The position numbers and the translations under genes were made by a program. The notes under the pieces were generated by a model that was given only the letters and a program-made list of their open reading frames with translations, made no database searches and had not been told where the DNA came from. From NCBI GenBank assembly GCA_046351415.1, contig JAXLYO010000018.1, forward strand, positions 35,357 through 99,356: 64,000 nt of DNA. Direction: 5' to 3'. Of the stretch, positions 8,587 through 18,283 are shown in pieces; positions within the stretch are counted from its first letter, which is position 1; every line of letters starts with the position of its first letter. The DNA comes from JABFRG01 sp046351415. Lineage in GTDB: Bacteria > Myxococcota_A > Polyangia > Polyangiales > Polyangiaceae.

Positions 8587-8704
8587 GTGCGGAGCGGAAA
8601 CGAAGCCGTGCCCCGCGCCTCGCGGTCCTTCTCCCCATTTCCGACGCAAGCCCTCCGCCTCTCAAAGCCGCTCGAACGCCGATCCAATCGCAAGCGTCGC
8701 TCGT

Positions 8705-9349
8705 CTACCCATCGTCGTCCGACTCCGGCGGCTCATCCGCATCTTGGTCCGCTTCGGCGAGCGCCACCGCCCGTTCTGCGCCGCCATCCGCATCCCACTC
8801 GTTGCGACGCAGAAAGCGACGCACGAGAGACATCCATTCGAGCGCCTCGGTATGCGAAATGGGGTGTTCGAGCAGACTCAGACTACGGTTCGCGGTCTGG
8901 AGAAGGACGAAGCACCGACCGGTGCCCCCACTCGGCATGGCCTCCCGAACACCGCCGCCTACCGATGTGAAATGCGCCTCCGCTTCCTCCGAGAGCACGA
9001 TGCGTAGCAGCTCGCTCAAGTGCAAATCACCGACGAGGCCGCCTCGAAACAGCCGGAGCCTACCATCACGCACCTCGAGCGTCGCACTCCGAAGCTTCTT
9101 CTTCTCGCGCCCGCGCCAAAAGAAGACGAGCGCCGTCGTCATGAGCAACGTCGCCATGACCCACGTGGCGTCATGCACGACGACCCCAACGAGCACCGTG
9201 CACGCAACGACACCGATCAAGCCCGCGAGCTGCCGAAACTTGAAAGTTCGAGCGAACTCCAGGTCGAGCGTGCTCGCAACGAGCCTTAGTTCCGAAGGAG
9301 GAAGAGCTGCTGCGTCCCCACCGGAACGATACGGACCTACGACGGACAC
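8705..9349 (-). CDS. membrane protein, 214 aa
   Basis: Starts with GTG at 9349 and lies 18 bp after the PHP lipoprotein gene, so it is probably its operon partner. Residues ~35-80 form two adjacent membrane segments (around GLIGVVACTVLVGVVV and MATLLMTTALVFFW), followed by a basic stop-transfer stretch RGREKKK. The cytoplasmic C-terminal part of about 130 residues begins LEVRDGRLRLFRGG and ends in a highly acidic tail. The layout, with two helices and a PH-like beta region, resembles bacterial PH-domain-type membrane proteins, but this is not certain. Function unknown. Confidence 0.7.
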   Translation of the reverse strand: MSVVGPYRSGGDAAALPPSELRLVASTLDLEFARTFKFRQLAGLIGVVACTVLVGVVVHDATWVMATLLMTTALVFFWRGREKKKLRSATLEVRDGRLRLFRGGLVGDLHLSELLRIVLSEEAEAHFTSVGGGVREAMPSGGTGRCFVLLQTANRSLSLLEHPISHTEALEWMSLVRRFLRRNEWDADGGAERAVALAEADQDADEPPESDDDG

Positions 9350-9367
9350 GCGTTTAGACTACACGAT

Positions 9368-11977
9368 CTATTTCGACGCCGCTGCCGTCTTCCGTCCGAG
9401 TGCGACCCCGTCGCCGTTCACGTCGACCCACGTCGCACCCGTCATCGCATAGGGAAGCATGTCGCTCGTTTCGGGCCCCAGGAGCGGACCGAGCGGCTTC
9501 GTGCCGCGCACAATGACCACGAATGCGTCGTCTTCCCTGGGGCGAAGCGTCAGCGGGACGTTCGCAACGTATGCCCCTCGCAATGGGTCTTTCGTGAGGA
9601 CGAACGACTGCTTCACGCTCGGCGCCTTGGCGAACTTCACTTCGAGCGAGGAAGCTTGGGCCCACTCGGTGCACTCCACGTGAACGTCGAGTTTCACCGT
9701 GCCTCCCTTCGCACGAACGAGGCTTCCAGACCCTTCCACGCCGCTCGGCCCGCCCACCTTCATACGCAAGAAGGGACCGTTCGTGAGGACGACGTCACGG
9801 CGCTCTCGAAGACCTTTCACCCAATCCGCCTGCTTCGCTGCGTCGAACGGTAAGGTGTCGTCGCTCACACGAACGAACGTCCTCGGAAACCCGGGTTCCT
9901 GCCCATAGATGAGATGAGAATCCGTGTCTGCAGTGGGCGTAATGACGTAGCCCACCCTCAACAGAGCGAAGAAGTCTTCGATCACCCGATCGCGCAGGTC
10001 GGGGTTCGGGCCATTCCACACCTCGAGCGTGTCGAAACGGTCGTCGTAGCCCGGCATGCTGCCTTTACCCGTCTTCGGATCGAACTTGAGCGCATCGAAG
10101 TAGCCCGTGTGGCCTGCGCGTGGATGGTTCACCTGGATGATGGGCAGCTCCGGAAGCGCTCGAAGCTCCGCGAAGATCTCGGAGGCCAAACGATCACGCA
10201 CGAGCTGAGCCCCGCCCCGCCCGCCTCCCGTGGGAACGAGAGGGAATGCATTGGCGTGCCCCCAGGGAATGCGGCTCGCATCGCTGGTCATCTCGTTGCC
10301 CGGCACGGAAGCGGTCAGCCCTTCCAGCCGTTGCTCCGCGATGAGCTTGCGAAAATCGTTCACGACGTTGTGCTCCGAAGAAACGGCCACTTCGACGCCG
10401 TACGCCGCGTTCGACAGTACGCGAGCCAGCGCCGACACGGGCGCATCCGCTCCGACCATGCTGTGCTGATGAAGGTCGGAGGCGAAGTATCCGGATGTAT
10501 CCTGCACGCGTTTGAGTGATGTGGGGCCCGGCGCGCGCGCCTCGGAGCCGTCCGCGTACTCCTCTTCGGTGACCACGGGTTCGTACTCCGTGCCCCGGAA
10601 GGCGGTGACGCGGAACTTGCCGAAGCCATGGTAAACAGGGGTGGGCCCCGGCACGAGGACGTGGTTTCTCCAAGAGAGCAGATGCGCCCCGCCCAGGGTC
10701 GGTGGCGGCGCTCCCTCCTTCCCCTCGAACAAGAACACGCAGGGCATGGACCTCTGCGTGGCCTGATCCACACAATTGCGAGTCGTTTGATGAGTTCCAC
10801 TCACGGTGACGACGACCGTCGCGTCGCCTTTCACGGTGCTGACCCGAAGGGGCATCGACACCGCCCGCCGACCCGCGCCTTCGATGAATGCCAGGTCGAA
10901 CGTGCCCTTGGGGACGTCGACGACGAGCTCGCTCGACGCCTCGGGCGCCACGATGGACATGAGCTCGGCCGAGATACCAGGAGCCGCCACCGAGAACCGC
11001 GCTCCGGCCGGCATCGGTACGGGCTTGCCTGCGGCGTCCTGAAGGCGAATGGTGAGGGTCCCGGCTTCCTCGCCGGACGCACGCATCAGTTCGGTCAAAA
11101 GCCCCGCCGAATCGCCGCGTGGACCGACGATGAGCACGCGCTCGTAGGAGATGCTCTTCCCCGGTGCAAGGCTCACCTTGTCGACCTGAATCGTGTCGGT
11201 CCATGTCGAGCCGGAAATTCCGCCGATTTCCCCCGTCGTCGATGTGAGCGCGTAGGAGGCACGCTCACCCACGGCACCAACGAACGGAGCCTGGAACGTT
11301 CCCTTGAAACCCGGGGGTTTGCCCTTCGCGAACTTCTCTGCGCCTCCCCACTGCATCGCGTCGCCGAGGCCGAGGCCCTCGATGACATGGGAGCTCTTGT
11401 TCGTCAGCGTCGTCTTCATCAAGAGCGCGCGGTCGGTGGGCCCGAGTCGGTACTCCGTCTCCGTCGCGAGTTCGCTCTCGTAGAGCTCTTTGCCCCGCGC
11501 GACGACGCGTGCGCTGCCGTCGGGCATGATCTCCGACGACAGCTGCTCGTAGACCGCCTGCCTCGGGAACGTGCCGAAGAACGTGAAGAGCTCCCCCATC
11601 TCGTCGACACGTGTCTTCGCATCGGCCGCGTCGACGATGTTGCCCCCCGAATCCGCAAAGCCTGCGCTCGAACCGAGCTGGTCGATGACGAAAGCCACCT
11701 CGTCGTTTTCCAGGAGTAGGTCCCCTGGGCGACCGATCGCGTTCGGGCCTCCGAGCTGCTCGCCGGCCTTCATCACGTGCACCCGAGCTTTGCCTCCAGC
11801 GGCACCATTCGCGGCGCCGTTCTGTGGACAACGGCGCTCGAGTACGCAAAGGCGCCGCTCGGCCCCCGGCGAGACGTGGATTTGCGGTGTGATGTCACCT
11901 TGGGGCGGACAGCCCGCAAGCGCGAGCAACGCCACCATCGCTACCCCTCTACGCATCGTTCGTTCGACCCGTGTCAT
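9368..11977 (-). CDS. lipoprotein with PHP-type metal-dependent phosphoesterase domain, 869 aa
   Basis: The N-terminus carries a lipoprotein signal with lipobox LALAGC (from the ATG at 11977; an ATG seven codons further in is also possible). Residues ~50-470 are beta-rich and of unknown fold. Around residue 500 begins a PHP-like domain of the CehA/McbA type. Its metal-binding signatures appear in order: DLHQHSMVGAD, SSEHNVVND, IQVNHPRAGHTGYFD and PTADTDSHL. The C-terminal ~150 residues look like a beta-sandwich. The family hydrolyses phosphodiesters or carbamates with a metal cluster; the substrate here is unknown. It lies 24 bp after the M20 peptidase gene and 18 bp before the membrane-protein gene, which suggests one operon acting at the cell envelope. 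Confidence 0.85.
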   Translation of the reverse strand: MTRVERTMRRGVAMVALLALAGCPPQGDITPQIHVSPGAERRLCVLERRCPQNGAANGAAGGKARVHVMKAGEQLGGPNAIGRPGDLLLENDEVAFVIDQLGSSAGFADSGGNIVDAADAKTRVDEMGELFTFFGTFPRQAVYEQLSSEIMPDGSARVVARGKELYESELATETEYRLGPTDRALLMKTTLTNKSSHVIEGLGLGDAMQWGGAEKFAKGKPPGFKGTFQAPFVGAVGERASYALTSTTGEIGGISGSTWTDTIQVDKVSLAPGKSISYERVLIVGPRGDSAGLLTELMRASGEEAGTLTIRLQDAAGKPVPMPAGARFSVAAPGISAELMSIVAPEASSELVVDVPKGTFDLAFIEGAGRRAVSMPLRVSTVKGDATVVVTVSGTHQTTRNCVDQATQRSMPCVFLFEGKEGAPPPTLGGAHLLSWRNHVLVPGPTPVYHGFGKFRVTAFRGTEYEPVVTEEEYADGSEARAPGPTSLKRVQDTSGYFASDLHQHSMVGADAPVSALARVLSNAAYGVEVAVSSEHNVVNDFRKLIAEQRLEGLTASVPGNEMTSDASRIPWGHANAFPLVPTGGGRGGAQLVRDRLASEIFAELRALPELPIIQVNHPRAGHTGYFDALKFDPKTGKGSMPGYDDRFDTLEVWNGPNPDLRDRVIEDFFALLRVGYVITPTADTDSHLIYGQEPGFPRTFVRVSDDTLPFDAAKQADWVKGLRERRDVVLTNGPFLRMKVGGPSGVEGSGSLVRAKGGTVKLDVHVECTEWAQASSLEVKFAKAPSVKQSFVLTKDPLRGAYVANVPLTLRPREDDAFVVIVRGTKPLGPLLGPETSDMLPYAMTGATWVDVNGDGVALGRKTAAASK

Positions 11978-12001
11978 GGTTCGTTCTTGGGTGGCGGTAC
12001 T

Positions 12002-13174
12002 TCAGCGCGGACGGTTTGCTACCGCAAGGAAGCGCGCCAGCGCCTGCGCCTTCAAGAGAAGCGTTTTCAGCGTGATTTGTTCGTCTTTCGTGTGAAATCC
12101 GACGCCGCGGGGCCCCAGTCCGTCGATCGACGCAATGCCGAGCGCGTGGGACGTGCTCGCATCGGAGCCTCCGCCGATGAGACCCGCTTCACTCGAACCG
12201 AGCCCCGACTTCTGTGCGGCCTCGGCGTACGCATGCATGAGCGACACGCTCTTCTCCGTGCGTTCGAGCGGCGACCGAAGGACGCCTCCTTCGAGCTCGA
12301 GCTTCGTTCCTGGCAGCGCGACTTCGTTCGCCGCGAGACGAAGATTCTCGAGCAGCGCATCCGCGTCGGCACGCGTTTCGAACCGCAGGTCGAGCTTCGC
12401 TTCCGCAAAGTCCGGCACGGTGTTCTTGCTTTCGCCGCCACGAATGGTGCCGACATTGACGGACACCCCCTTTGCGTAGTCCGTGAGTGCCTCGGCACGT
12501 TCGACGAAACGAGCGAGCGCGCGAATCGCATTGGCGCCGTCACGATGGTTGTTTCCGGCGTGTGCAGCCTTGCCCCGAGCCGTCACCACGAGCGCTCCCG
12601 TCCCTCGCCTGCGTGTGATGATGGCATCGGCTGCGCGCCCTGCTTCGAAGACGAGCGCATTCGAGGCATCGGAGACGACGCTACCGATGATCCCCTGCCC
12701 TTCTGGTGAACCCACCTCTTCGTCGGCCACGATGACGATGCGGAGGGGCGCGATGTTGTCGAGGCCCATTGTCTCGGCGACGGCCTTCAGCGCAAAGGCA
12801 ACGACGACGAGGCCCCCCTTCATGTCGAGCACCCCTGGCCCGCGAGCGAGCTCACCGTCCCTCCGATAGCCTTCGAAAGTCCCCGGAGGAAACACCGTAT
12901 CGAGGTGGCCAATCAGCGCGAGCGGCGGAACCCCTTCCACTCCGCGGGACGTCCACGTCAAGTGATCGGCGAACTTCGTGCTCGGCCGCTTCGAGAGGGT
13001 GAGTGCTTCGTGGGCGTAGAGGGGCTCGAGCAACTTGGCCACGGCCTTTCCGCCCTCGACGTTCTCGGTGAACGAATTGACGTTGACGAGGTTCGCCAGC
13101 GCCTCCTCCAGGGCTTTTTCACGCTCCGCGAGCCACTTCGCTGCATCTTCTCCCGCGGCACCCACCATGGGCAT
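12002..13174 (-). CDS. M20-family metallopeptidase (carboxypeptidase G2-like), 390 aa
   Basis: A di-zinc amidohydrolase of the M20/M28 superfamily. ALIGHLDTVFPPG holds the first metal His and Asp, GPGVLDMKGGL the bridging Asp, and IVIVADEEVGSPEG the catalytic and metal Glu. GKAAHAGNN lies in the lid (dimerisation) domain and FHTKDEQ supplies the last His. Length and motif order fit glutamate carboxypeptidases and related deacylases. No signal peptide is present, so it is cytoplasmic. It is divergent from argC-argB, with 67 bp between starts. A part in arginine metabolism, for example an ArgE-like deacylase, is conceivable, but the motifs are closer to carboxypeptidase G2. It heads an operon with the PHP lipoprotein gene. 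Confidence 0.85.
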   Translation of the reverse strand: MPMVGAAGEDAAKWLAEREKALEEALANLVNVNSFTENVEGGKAVAKLLEPLYAHEALTLSKRPSTKFADHLTWTSRGVEGVPPLALIGHLDTVFPPGTFEGYRRDGELARGPGVLDMKGGLVVVAFALKAVAETMGLDNIAPLRIVIVADEEVGSPEGQGIIGSVVSDASNALVFEAGRAADAIITRRRGTGALVVTARGKAAHAGNNHRDGANAIRALARFVERAEALTDYAKGVSVNVGTIRGGESKNTVPDFAEAKLDLRFETRADADALLENLRLAANEVALPGTKLELEGGVLRSPLERTEKSVSLMHAYAEAAQKSGLGSSEAGLIGGGSDASTSHALGIASIDGLGPRGVGFHTKDEQITLKTLLLKAQALARFLAVANRPR

Positions 13175-13241
13175 ATTGTACCCTCATTTCGGGGCATTCG
13201 CTTCGTAGTCATCACGGTCTTTCGTTGCTAGGCTCGCCGTC

Positions 13242-14336
13242 ATGACTTCAGGGACGCAGCAGGCGAAAGCCGGGGGTTCTGGCAAGCGTTTCAAGGCAGC
13301 CGTCATTGGCGGCAGCGGCTACGGGGGTGGCGAGATCATCCGTCGGCTCTTGCTTCATCCGAACGTCGAGCTATGCCGAGTGGCATCCGTCGACTTCGTG
13401 GGCGAGCTCCTTTCCGTCGTCCATCCGAATCTCGAGGGTCAGACCGAGCTGCGATTCGAAGGGATTGCGCCGGAAGAGGCCGCGGAGGGGATGGACGTCG
13501 TGCTCCTCGGCTTGCCTCACAAAGTGAGCGCCACGAAGATGCCCGCGCTCATGAAGACCGGTGCGAAGGTCATCGACCTCTCCGGCGATTTCCGTCTTCG
13601 TGACGCCGAGGTCTACAAGGAGTTCTATCACGCAGACCACCCTTGCCCCGAACACCTCACCGACGGAAGTTTCGTCTACGGTCTTCCAGAGCTACACCGC
13701 GAACGCATCCGAAACGCTCGCTACGTGGCCTCCCCCGGTTGCTTCGCAACGAGCATCGAACTTGCGCTCCTACCGCTCGCAAAAGCAGGACTCCTGCGCG
13801 GCCCCGTCGAAGTCGTCGGCATCACCGGCTCTTCGGGCAGCGGCATCGCTCCTTCGGCGGGCACGCATCACCCGGTGCGCTCGGTCAACCTGAAGACCTA
13901 CAAGCCGCTCGAGCATCAACACGTCCCCGAGATCGTGCAGACCCTCACCGATGCCGGCGCCAAAGACCTCGCGCTTCGCTTCGTCCCGGTCAGCGCTCCC
14001 CTCTCTCGCGGCATCTTTGCTACGTGCTTCGCGCACGTCGACGCGTCGGTTGGTGCCGCTGCGCTCAAACAGCTCTACATCGACGCGTACGCAGAGGAGC
14101 CCTTCGTACGCGTCCCGAAGAAGCGCATGCCCGAGGTCGTCGCGGTAGCCGGCACGAACTTCGCCGAGGTCGCCATCGAGCCGGGAGACGCGCTCAACAA
14201 CGTACGCGCGGTCGCATGCTTCTGCGCGATCGACAACCTCATCAAAGGCGGCGCGGGGCAAGCCGTATCCTCGATGAATCTCGTCCTCGGCCTCGACGAA
14301 CGCCTCAGTCTGGAAGACCCAGGAGGTTATCCGTGA
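13242..14336 (+). CDS. argC: N-acetyl-gamma-glutamyl-phosphate reductase
   Basis: Third step of arginine synthesis: NADPH-dependent reduction of N-acetylglutamyl phosphate to the semialdehyde. The N-terminus carries the Rossmann motif VIGGSGYGGGEIIRRLL, and the catalytic cysteine is in YVASPGCFATSIEL near residue 166. The following ITGSSGSGIAPS segment and the HQHVPEI region are typical of the family. At 364 residues it is slightly longer than usual, with a ~20-residue N-terminal extension. It overlaps the next gene argB by 4 bp (GTGA), so the two are translationally coupled. Confidence 0.96.
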   Translation: MTSGTQQAKAGGSGKRFKAAVIGGSGYGGGEIIRRLLLHPNVELCRVASVDFVGELLSVVHPNLEGQTELRFEGIAPEEAAEGMDVVLLGLPHKVSATKMPALMKTGAKVIDLSGDFRLRDAEVYKEFYHADHPCPEHLTDGSFVYGLPELHRERIRNARYVASPGCFATSIELALLPLAKAGLLRGPVEVVGITGSSGSGIAPSAGTHHPVRSVNLKTYKPLEHQHVPEIVQTLTDAGAKDLALRFVPVSAPLSRGIFATCFAHVDASVGAAALKQLYIDAYAEEPFVRVPKKRMPEVVAVAGTNFAEVAIEPGDALNNVRAVACFCAIDNLIKGGAGQAVSSMNLVLGLDERLSLEDPGGYP

Positions 14337-15142
14337 AAGCTACACCCATCGTCATCAAGCTCGGCGGCGAAGTCATTACGAGCCCTGAAGTGCTCGTCGT
14401 TGCCGCCGATGTCGCCAAACTCGGCAGCGCGGTCATCGTCCACGGTGGCGGCGCCTACGCAACCGCACTCCAACGAAAGCTAGGCCAAGAGCCCACGATT
14501 GTCGGAGGACGACGCGTCACTGATTCCCACACGCTCGACGTCATGAAGATGGTGGTCGCCGGCAAGATGAACGTCGACCTCTGTTCTGCACTCATCGCCG
14601 CGGGCGCCAATCCGGTCGGCCTGCATGGCGCGAGCAGCCAGGTCATTCGCGCCCACAAGCGTCCTCCGCGCATGGTCCCCGGTGAGCATGCGGCGGTCGA
14701 CTTCGGCTACGTCGGCGACGTTTCAGGCGTCAACGAATCGCTCCTCTCCTTGCTCCTCGGGTCCGGGTTCCTCCCCGTGCTTGCGTGCATCGGCGCAGAC
14801 TCTTCCGGCCAGGTTTACAACATCAACGCCGACACGGTAGCAAACGGCGTAGCCGTTGCTTTGGGCGCGCGAGCCCTCGTCCTCATCTCCGACGTGCCCG
14901 CGGTTCTTCGCGACGTGAACGATCCAAGGTCGCGCATCGCCCGAATGACGCAGCAGGAAGCCAAGCACGCGATGGAAACGGGCATCGTCACGAAAGGCAT
15001 GGTGCCCAAGCTCGAAGAGGCCTTCGCGGCCATCGACGCCGGCGTTGGCCGCGTACTCATCGTGGGCAAGCTCGCTCCCGACGACCTGCGTCGCGCCGTC
15101 GACGAGCCTGGAAGCGTCGGTACGGAACTCGTGAAGAACTAG
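14333..15142 (+). CDS. argB: acetylglutamate kinase
   Basis: Second step of arginine synthesis: ATP-dependent phosphorylation of N-acetylglutamate. It starts with the GTG that overlaps the argC stop, preceded by AGGAGG at 14321-14326. The 269-residue chain has the kinase signatures VIKLGGEV near the N-terminus and VIVHGGGAYATALQRKLG near residue 35. It also has NADTVANGVAVALGA and LISDVPAVL, and IVTKGMVPKLEEA in the C-terminal part. Length and order fit the family. The argC-argB pair is not accompanied here by argJ, argD or argF. Confidence 0.96.
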   Translation: MKATPIVIKLGGEVITSPEVLVVAADVAKLGSAVIVHGGGAYATALQRKLGQEPTIVGGRRVTDSHTLDVMKMVVAGKMNVDLCSALIAAGANPVGLHGASSQVIRAHKRPPRMVPGEHAAVDFGYVGDVSGVNESLLSLLLGSGFLPVLACIGADSSGQVYNINADTVANGVAVALGARALVLISDVPAVLRDVNDPRSRIARMTQQEAKHAMETGIVTKGMVPKLEEAFAAIDAGVGRVLIVGKLAPDDLRRAVDEPGSVGTELVKN

Positions 15143-15172
15143 GGCTGTCCCTAGATGATTTGGGGACGGCCC
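15142..15172. terminator. hairpin between argB and uvrA
   Basis: GGGCTGTCCC (15142-15151) pairs with GGGACGGCCC (15163-15172) with one G-T pair and an 11-base loop. It lies at the argB stop between two converging genes. No T-run follows, so it may be a weak or factor-assisted terminator. Confidence 0.5.
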
Positions 15173-15192
15173 ACCGCCTTCCGATGGTCGGA

Positions 15193-18021
15193 CTAGAGCA
15201 CCTTTTTGAGCCACTGGCCGGTGTGGCTGGCCTTCACCTTCGCCACGTCTTCCGGCGTACCTTCTGCGATGAGCTGACCGCCCCCTGCCCCACCCTCGGG
15301 CCCGAGGTCGATGACCCAGTCCGCGCAACGAATGACGTCGAGGTTGTGCTCGATCACCACTACGGTGGAACCGCGATCGACCAGCTTGCCGAGCACGGAG
15401 AGCAGACGCTCGATGTCGGCGAAGTGAAGGCCGGTCGTCGGCTCGTCGAGCACGTAGAGAGTGCCCTTCGTCTGAACTTTCGATAGCTCTCGCGAGAGCT
15501 TGATGCGCTGAGCCTCTCCACCCGAGAGCGTTGGCGAAGGTTGTCCGAGCTTCAAGTACCCGAGCCCGACGTCTTCGAGAGTGTCGAGTACGCGCTTGAT
15601 TTCACGATGGGCGGAAAAGAGCTCGCGCGCTTCGGTGACGCTCGTTTCGAGGACGTCGGCGATGCTCTTGCCCTTGTACGTGACCCGGAGCGTGGCTTCA
15701 TTGAAGCGTCGGCCCTTGCACTCTTCGCACGTGACGTACACGTCCGCCAAAAAGTGCATCTCCACCTTGCGGACGCCATCACCACCGCAGGCCTCGCACC
15801 TGCCGCCAGGCACGTTGAACGAGAAGCGGCCAGCTTCGTACCCGTAAGCGCGCGCTTCCTTCGTCATCGAGAACAGCTGACGAATGGGGTCGAAGACCTT
15901 CGTGTAGGTGGCGGGATTCGATCGTGGCGTTCGACCAATGGGTTGCTGATCGATGGCGATCACCTTGTCGAGTTTCTCGAAGCCGTCGATGCGCGTATGC
16001 AGACCGACGACTCGTCGGGCGTCGTGAAGGTGCTTTTCGAGCGCCGGCAGCAGAATGTCCGTGACGAGCGTCGACTTGCCGGCACCAGAAACACCTGTCA
16101 CCGCATTGAGCACGCCGAGTGGAATGCGCACATCGATGTTCCGGAGGTTGTTTTCTCGAGCGCCAAGGACGCGAATCGCGGGGCCGCTCGTGTCTCGGCG
16201 CTTGCCATGTTCGATGCGGCGACGCCCAGACAGAAATGCGCCCGTGACGGACCGCGGTGCCTTCATGATCTCATCGAGAGTGCCCTGCGCAACGACCTCG
16301 CCCCCCGCGATGCCCGCACCGGGACCGAAGTCGATGATCTCGTTGGCCGCTCGCATGGTGTCTTCATCGTGCTCGACCACAATGACCGTGTTCCCGAGGT
16401 CGCGGAGGCGCTCGAGCGTGCGAAGGAGCCGCTCATTGTCGCGTTGGTGAAGCCCGATGGATGGTTCGTCGAGTACGTAGATGACGCCCGTGAGCTCGGA
16501 CCCAATCTGCGATGCGAGGCGAATGCGCTGGCTCTCTCCCCCGGACAGCGAGCCCGAGGGGCGCTCCAGCGTCAGATAATCGAGCCCTACGTCGAGAAGG
16601 AAGCCTAGACGCGCTTCGACCTCCTTCAAGATCTCGGTCGCTACCTCGGCGTCGTTCTTGCCGAGTGCCAGCTTCGCAAGCATGGCATGGGCTTCTTTGA
16701 TCGAGACCTCGCAGACTTCGTGCAGGCCTTTGCCACCGACACGCACGGCCAGACTCGTTTCCTTGAGGCGGGCGCCCTTGCAGCCCGTGCAAGGCTTCTC
16801 CGACATGAAGCGACTATAGTAGGCCTTCATGTCTTCGCTGGAAGTCGCGAGGTAGCGGCGCATCAATTGCGGGAGGACACCTTCCCACACTTCGCGTTTG
16901 ACCGTGGCGCCGTGCATCAGCGCGTGCCGCACCTTTTTCGGGATGTTCTTCCACGGAACGTTGCGCGGAACATCCAGCAGCTCGAGGATGTATTGGACCG
17001 TGTCGGCCATCCACCCTTCGGAACGCCCTAGTGCCGCCGCCCAATGGACGATCGCTCCCTGATCGAGCGTGAGCGAGTCGTCTGGCACGACGAGCGCCTC
17101 GTCCATTTCGAGTTGCACGCCGAGCCCTTTGCAATTCGTGCATGCGCCGAGTGGCGAATTGAACGAGAAGTGCTGGGGAGAGAGCTCCTCGAACGAGATA
17201 CCGCACTTGAGGCACGCCCTTTTGCGCGAGAACATACGGTCGCCCTCGGCCGTCACGACGAGCAGGACGCCATCACCCTCTCGAAGCGCAGACTCGATCG
17301 AGTCGGTCAGGCGCGCGCGCTCTTCGTCTTTGACGACGACGCGGTCGACGACGATGTCGATATCGTGCTTCGCCTTCTTGTCGAGTCTCGGCGTCTCGCT
17401 GTCGAGGTCGATGACGCGCCCGTCGACGCGAACGCGGCCGAACCCTTTGGCTCGCACCTTTTCCCAGAGGTCTGTGTGCTCACCCTTGCGGTTGCGAACG
17501 AGCGGCGCGAGCAGTTGGAGCTTCGTCCCGGTCGGAAGCGACATCACGTGACGCAGCATCTCTTCCGGAGACTGGCCGGTGGCACGCTGACCGCACGTCG
17601 GACAGTGCTGGACTCCTACGCGCGCGTAGAGCACGCGGAGAAAGTCGAGGATCTCGGTGACGGTACCGACCGTGGACCGCGGGTTGTTGGACGCAGCCTT
17701 CTGCTCGATGGCGATCGTGGGCGACAGCCCTTGCATGCGGTCGTACTTCGGCTTCTCGAGTTGACCGAGAAATTGCCGCGCATACGCCGAGAGACTTTCG
17801 ACGTAACGTCGCTGACCCTCCGCATAGAGCGTGTCGAAAGCGAGCGAAGATTTTCCGCTTCCCGAAACACCACTCAGAACGACGAGCTCGTTCTTCGGAA
17901 TGCGCACCGTGACGTTCTTGAGGTTGTGTTCCCTCGCGCCACGAATCTCGATGGATGGGGCTGCCTCGGCCGCCTTGCGCCGGTTCAGCGCGTGTTTCGA
18001 TTTCTCAGTCGTTTTTCGCAT
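15193..18021 (-). CDS. uvrA: excinuclease ABC subunit A
   Basis: DNA damage-recognition ATPase of nucleotide excision repair. The ATG at 18021 (MRKTTEKSKH) gives 942 residues, the usual UvrA length, and overlaps the end of the upstream lipoprotein gene by 17 bp. The first Walker A is VLSGVSGSGKSSLAFDTL and the second is VTGVSGAGKSTLVTDIL. Zinc-finger cysteines appear in CLKCGISFEEL to CTNCKGLG, CTGCKGARLK, and CEACGGDGVRK to CEECKGRRFN. ABC signatures are SGSLSGGESQRIRLA and SPTLSGGEAQRIKLS, with Walker B LYVLDEPTTGLH. All expected elements are intact. Confidence 0.97.
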   Translation of the reverse strand: MRKTTEKSKHALNRRKAAEAAPSIEIRGAREHNLKNVTVRIPKNELVVLSGVSGSGKSSLAFDTLYAEGQRRYVESLSAYARQFLGQLEKPKYDRMQGLSPTIAIEQKAASNNPRSTVGTVTEILDFLRVLYARVGVQHCPTCGQRATGQSPEEMLRHVMSLPTGTKLQLLAPLVRNRKGEHTDLWEKVRAKGFGRVRVDGRVIDLDSETPRLDKKAKHDIDIVVDRVVVKDEERARLTDSIESALREGDGVLLVVTAEGDRMFSRKRACLKCGISFEELSPQHFSFNSPLGACTNCKGLGVQLEMDEALVVPDDSLTLDQGAIVHWAAALGRSEGWMADTVQYILELLDVPRNVPWKNIPKKVRHALMHGATVKREVWEGVLPQLMRRYLATSSEDMKAYYSRFMSEKPCTGCKGARLKETSLAVRVGGKGLHEVCEVSIKEAHAMLAKLALGKNDAEVATEILKEVEARLGFLLDVGLDYLTLERPSGSLSGGESQRIRLASQIGSELTGVIYVLDEPSIGLHQRDNERLLRTLERLRDLGNTVIVVEHDEDTMRAANEIIDFGPGAGIAGGEVVAQGTLDEIMKAPRSVTGAFLSGRRRIEHGKRRDTSGPAIRVLGARENNLRNIDVRIPLGVLNAVTGVSGAGKSTLVTDILLPALEKHLHDARRVVGLHTRIDGFEKLDKVIAIDQQPIGRTPRSNPATYTKVFDPIRQLFSMTKEARAYGYEAGRFSFNVPGGRCEACGGDGVRKVEMHFLADVYVTCEECKGRRFNEATLRVTYKGKSIADVLETSVTEARELFSAHREIKRVLDTLEDVGLGYLKLGQPSPTLSGGEAQRIKLSRELSKVQTKGTLYVLDEPTTGLHFADIERLLSVLGKLVDRGSTVVVIEHNLDVIRCADWVIDLGPEGGAGGGQLIAEGTPEDVAKVKASHTGQWLKKVL

Positions 18022-18268
18022 CCGAAGCAGCGTCTGCCGATCCATCGGCCTGTGGCGCGTCGACGCCACTGTCTTTGGGGCTCGCATCTGCTTGAGCTTC
18101 GGTCGCGGCGTCGGACGGTGCCGAACTATCGACGACGACGGGCGGTGTTCCTGCGTCGTCGGCGAGGATCACGGGTACGTCGTCGTCTGCGTCGCAGGCA
18201 ACCATGAAGACGGCCGCCGCACTCGAGAGCGCGATGGTCGATACGAGCCGGTGGGTTTTGAACGTCAT
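18005..18268 (-). CDS. small lipoprotein, 87 aa
   Basis: The signal MTFKTHRLVSTIALSS ends in a lipobox (FMVAC) at about Cys25. The rest is an acidic, Asp/Ala/Ser/Pro-rich linker without recognisable fold, of the kind found after lipoboxes throughout this window. It lies 15 bp after the gpx gene and its 3' end overlaps the uvrA start, so the three are likely transcribed together. Function unknown. Confidence 0.7.
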   Translation of the reverse strand: MTFKTHRLVSTIALSSAAAVFMVACDADDDVPVILADDAGTPPVVVDSSAPSDAATEAQADASPKDSGVDAPQADGSADAASDAKND

Positions 18269-18283
18269 CGCGAGTCTCCTTCT

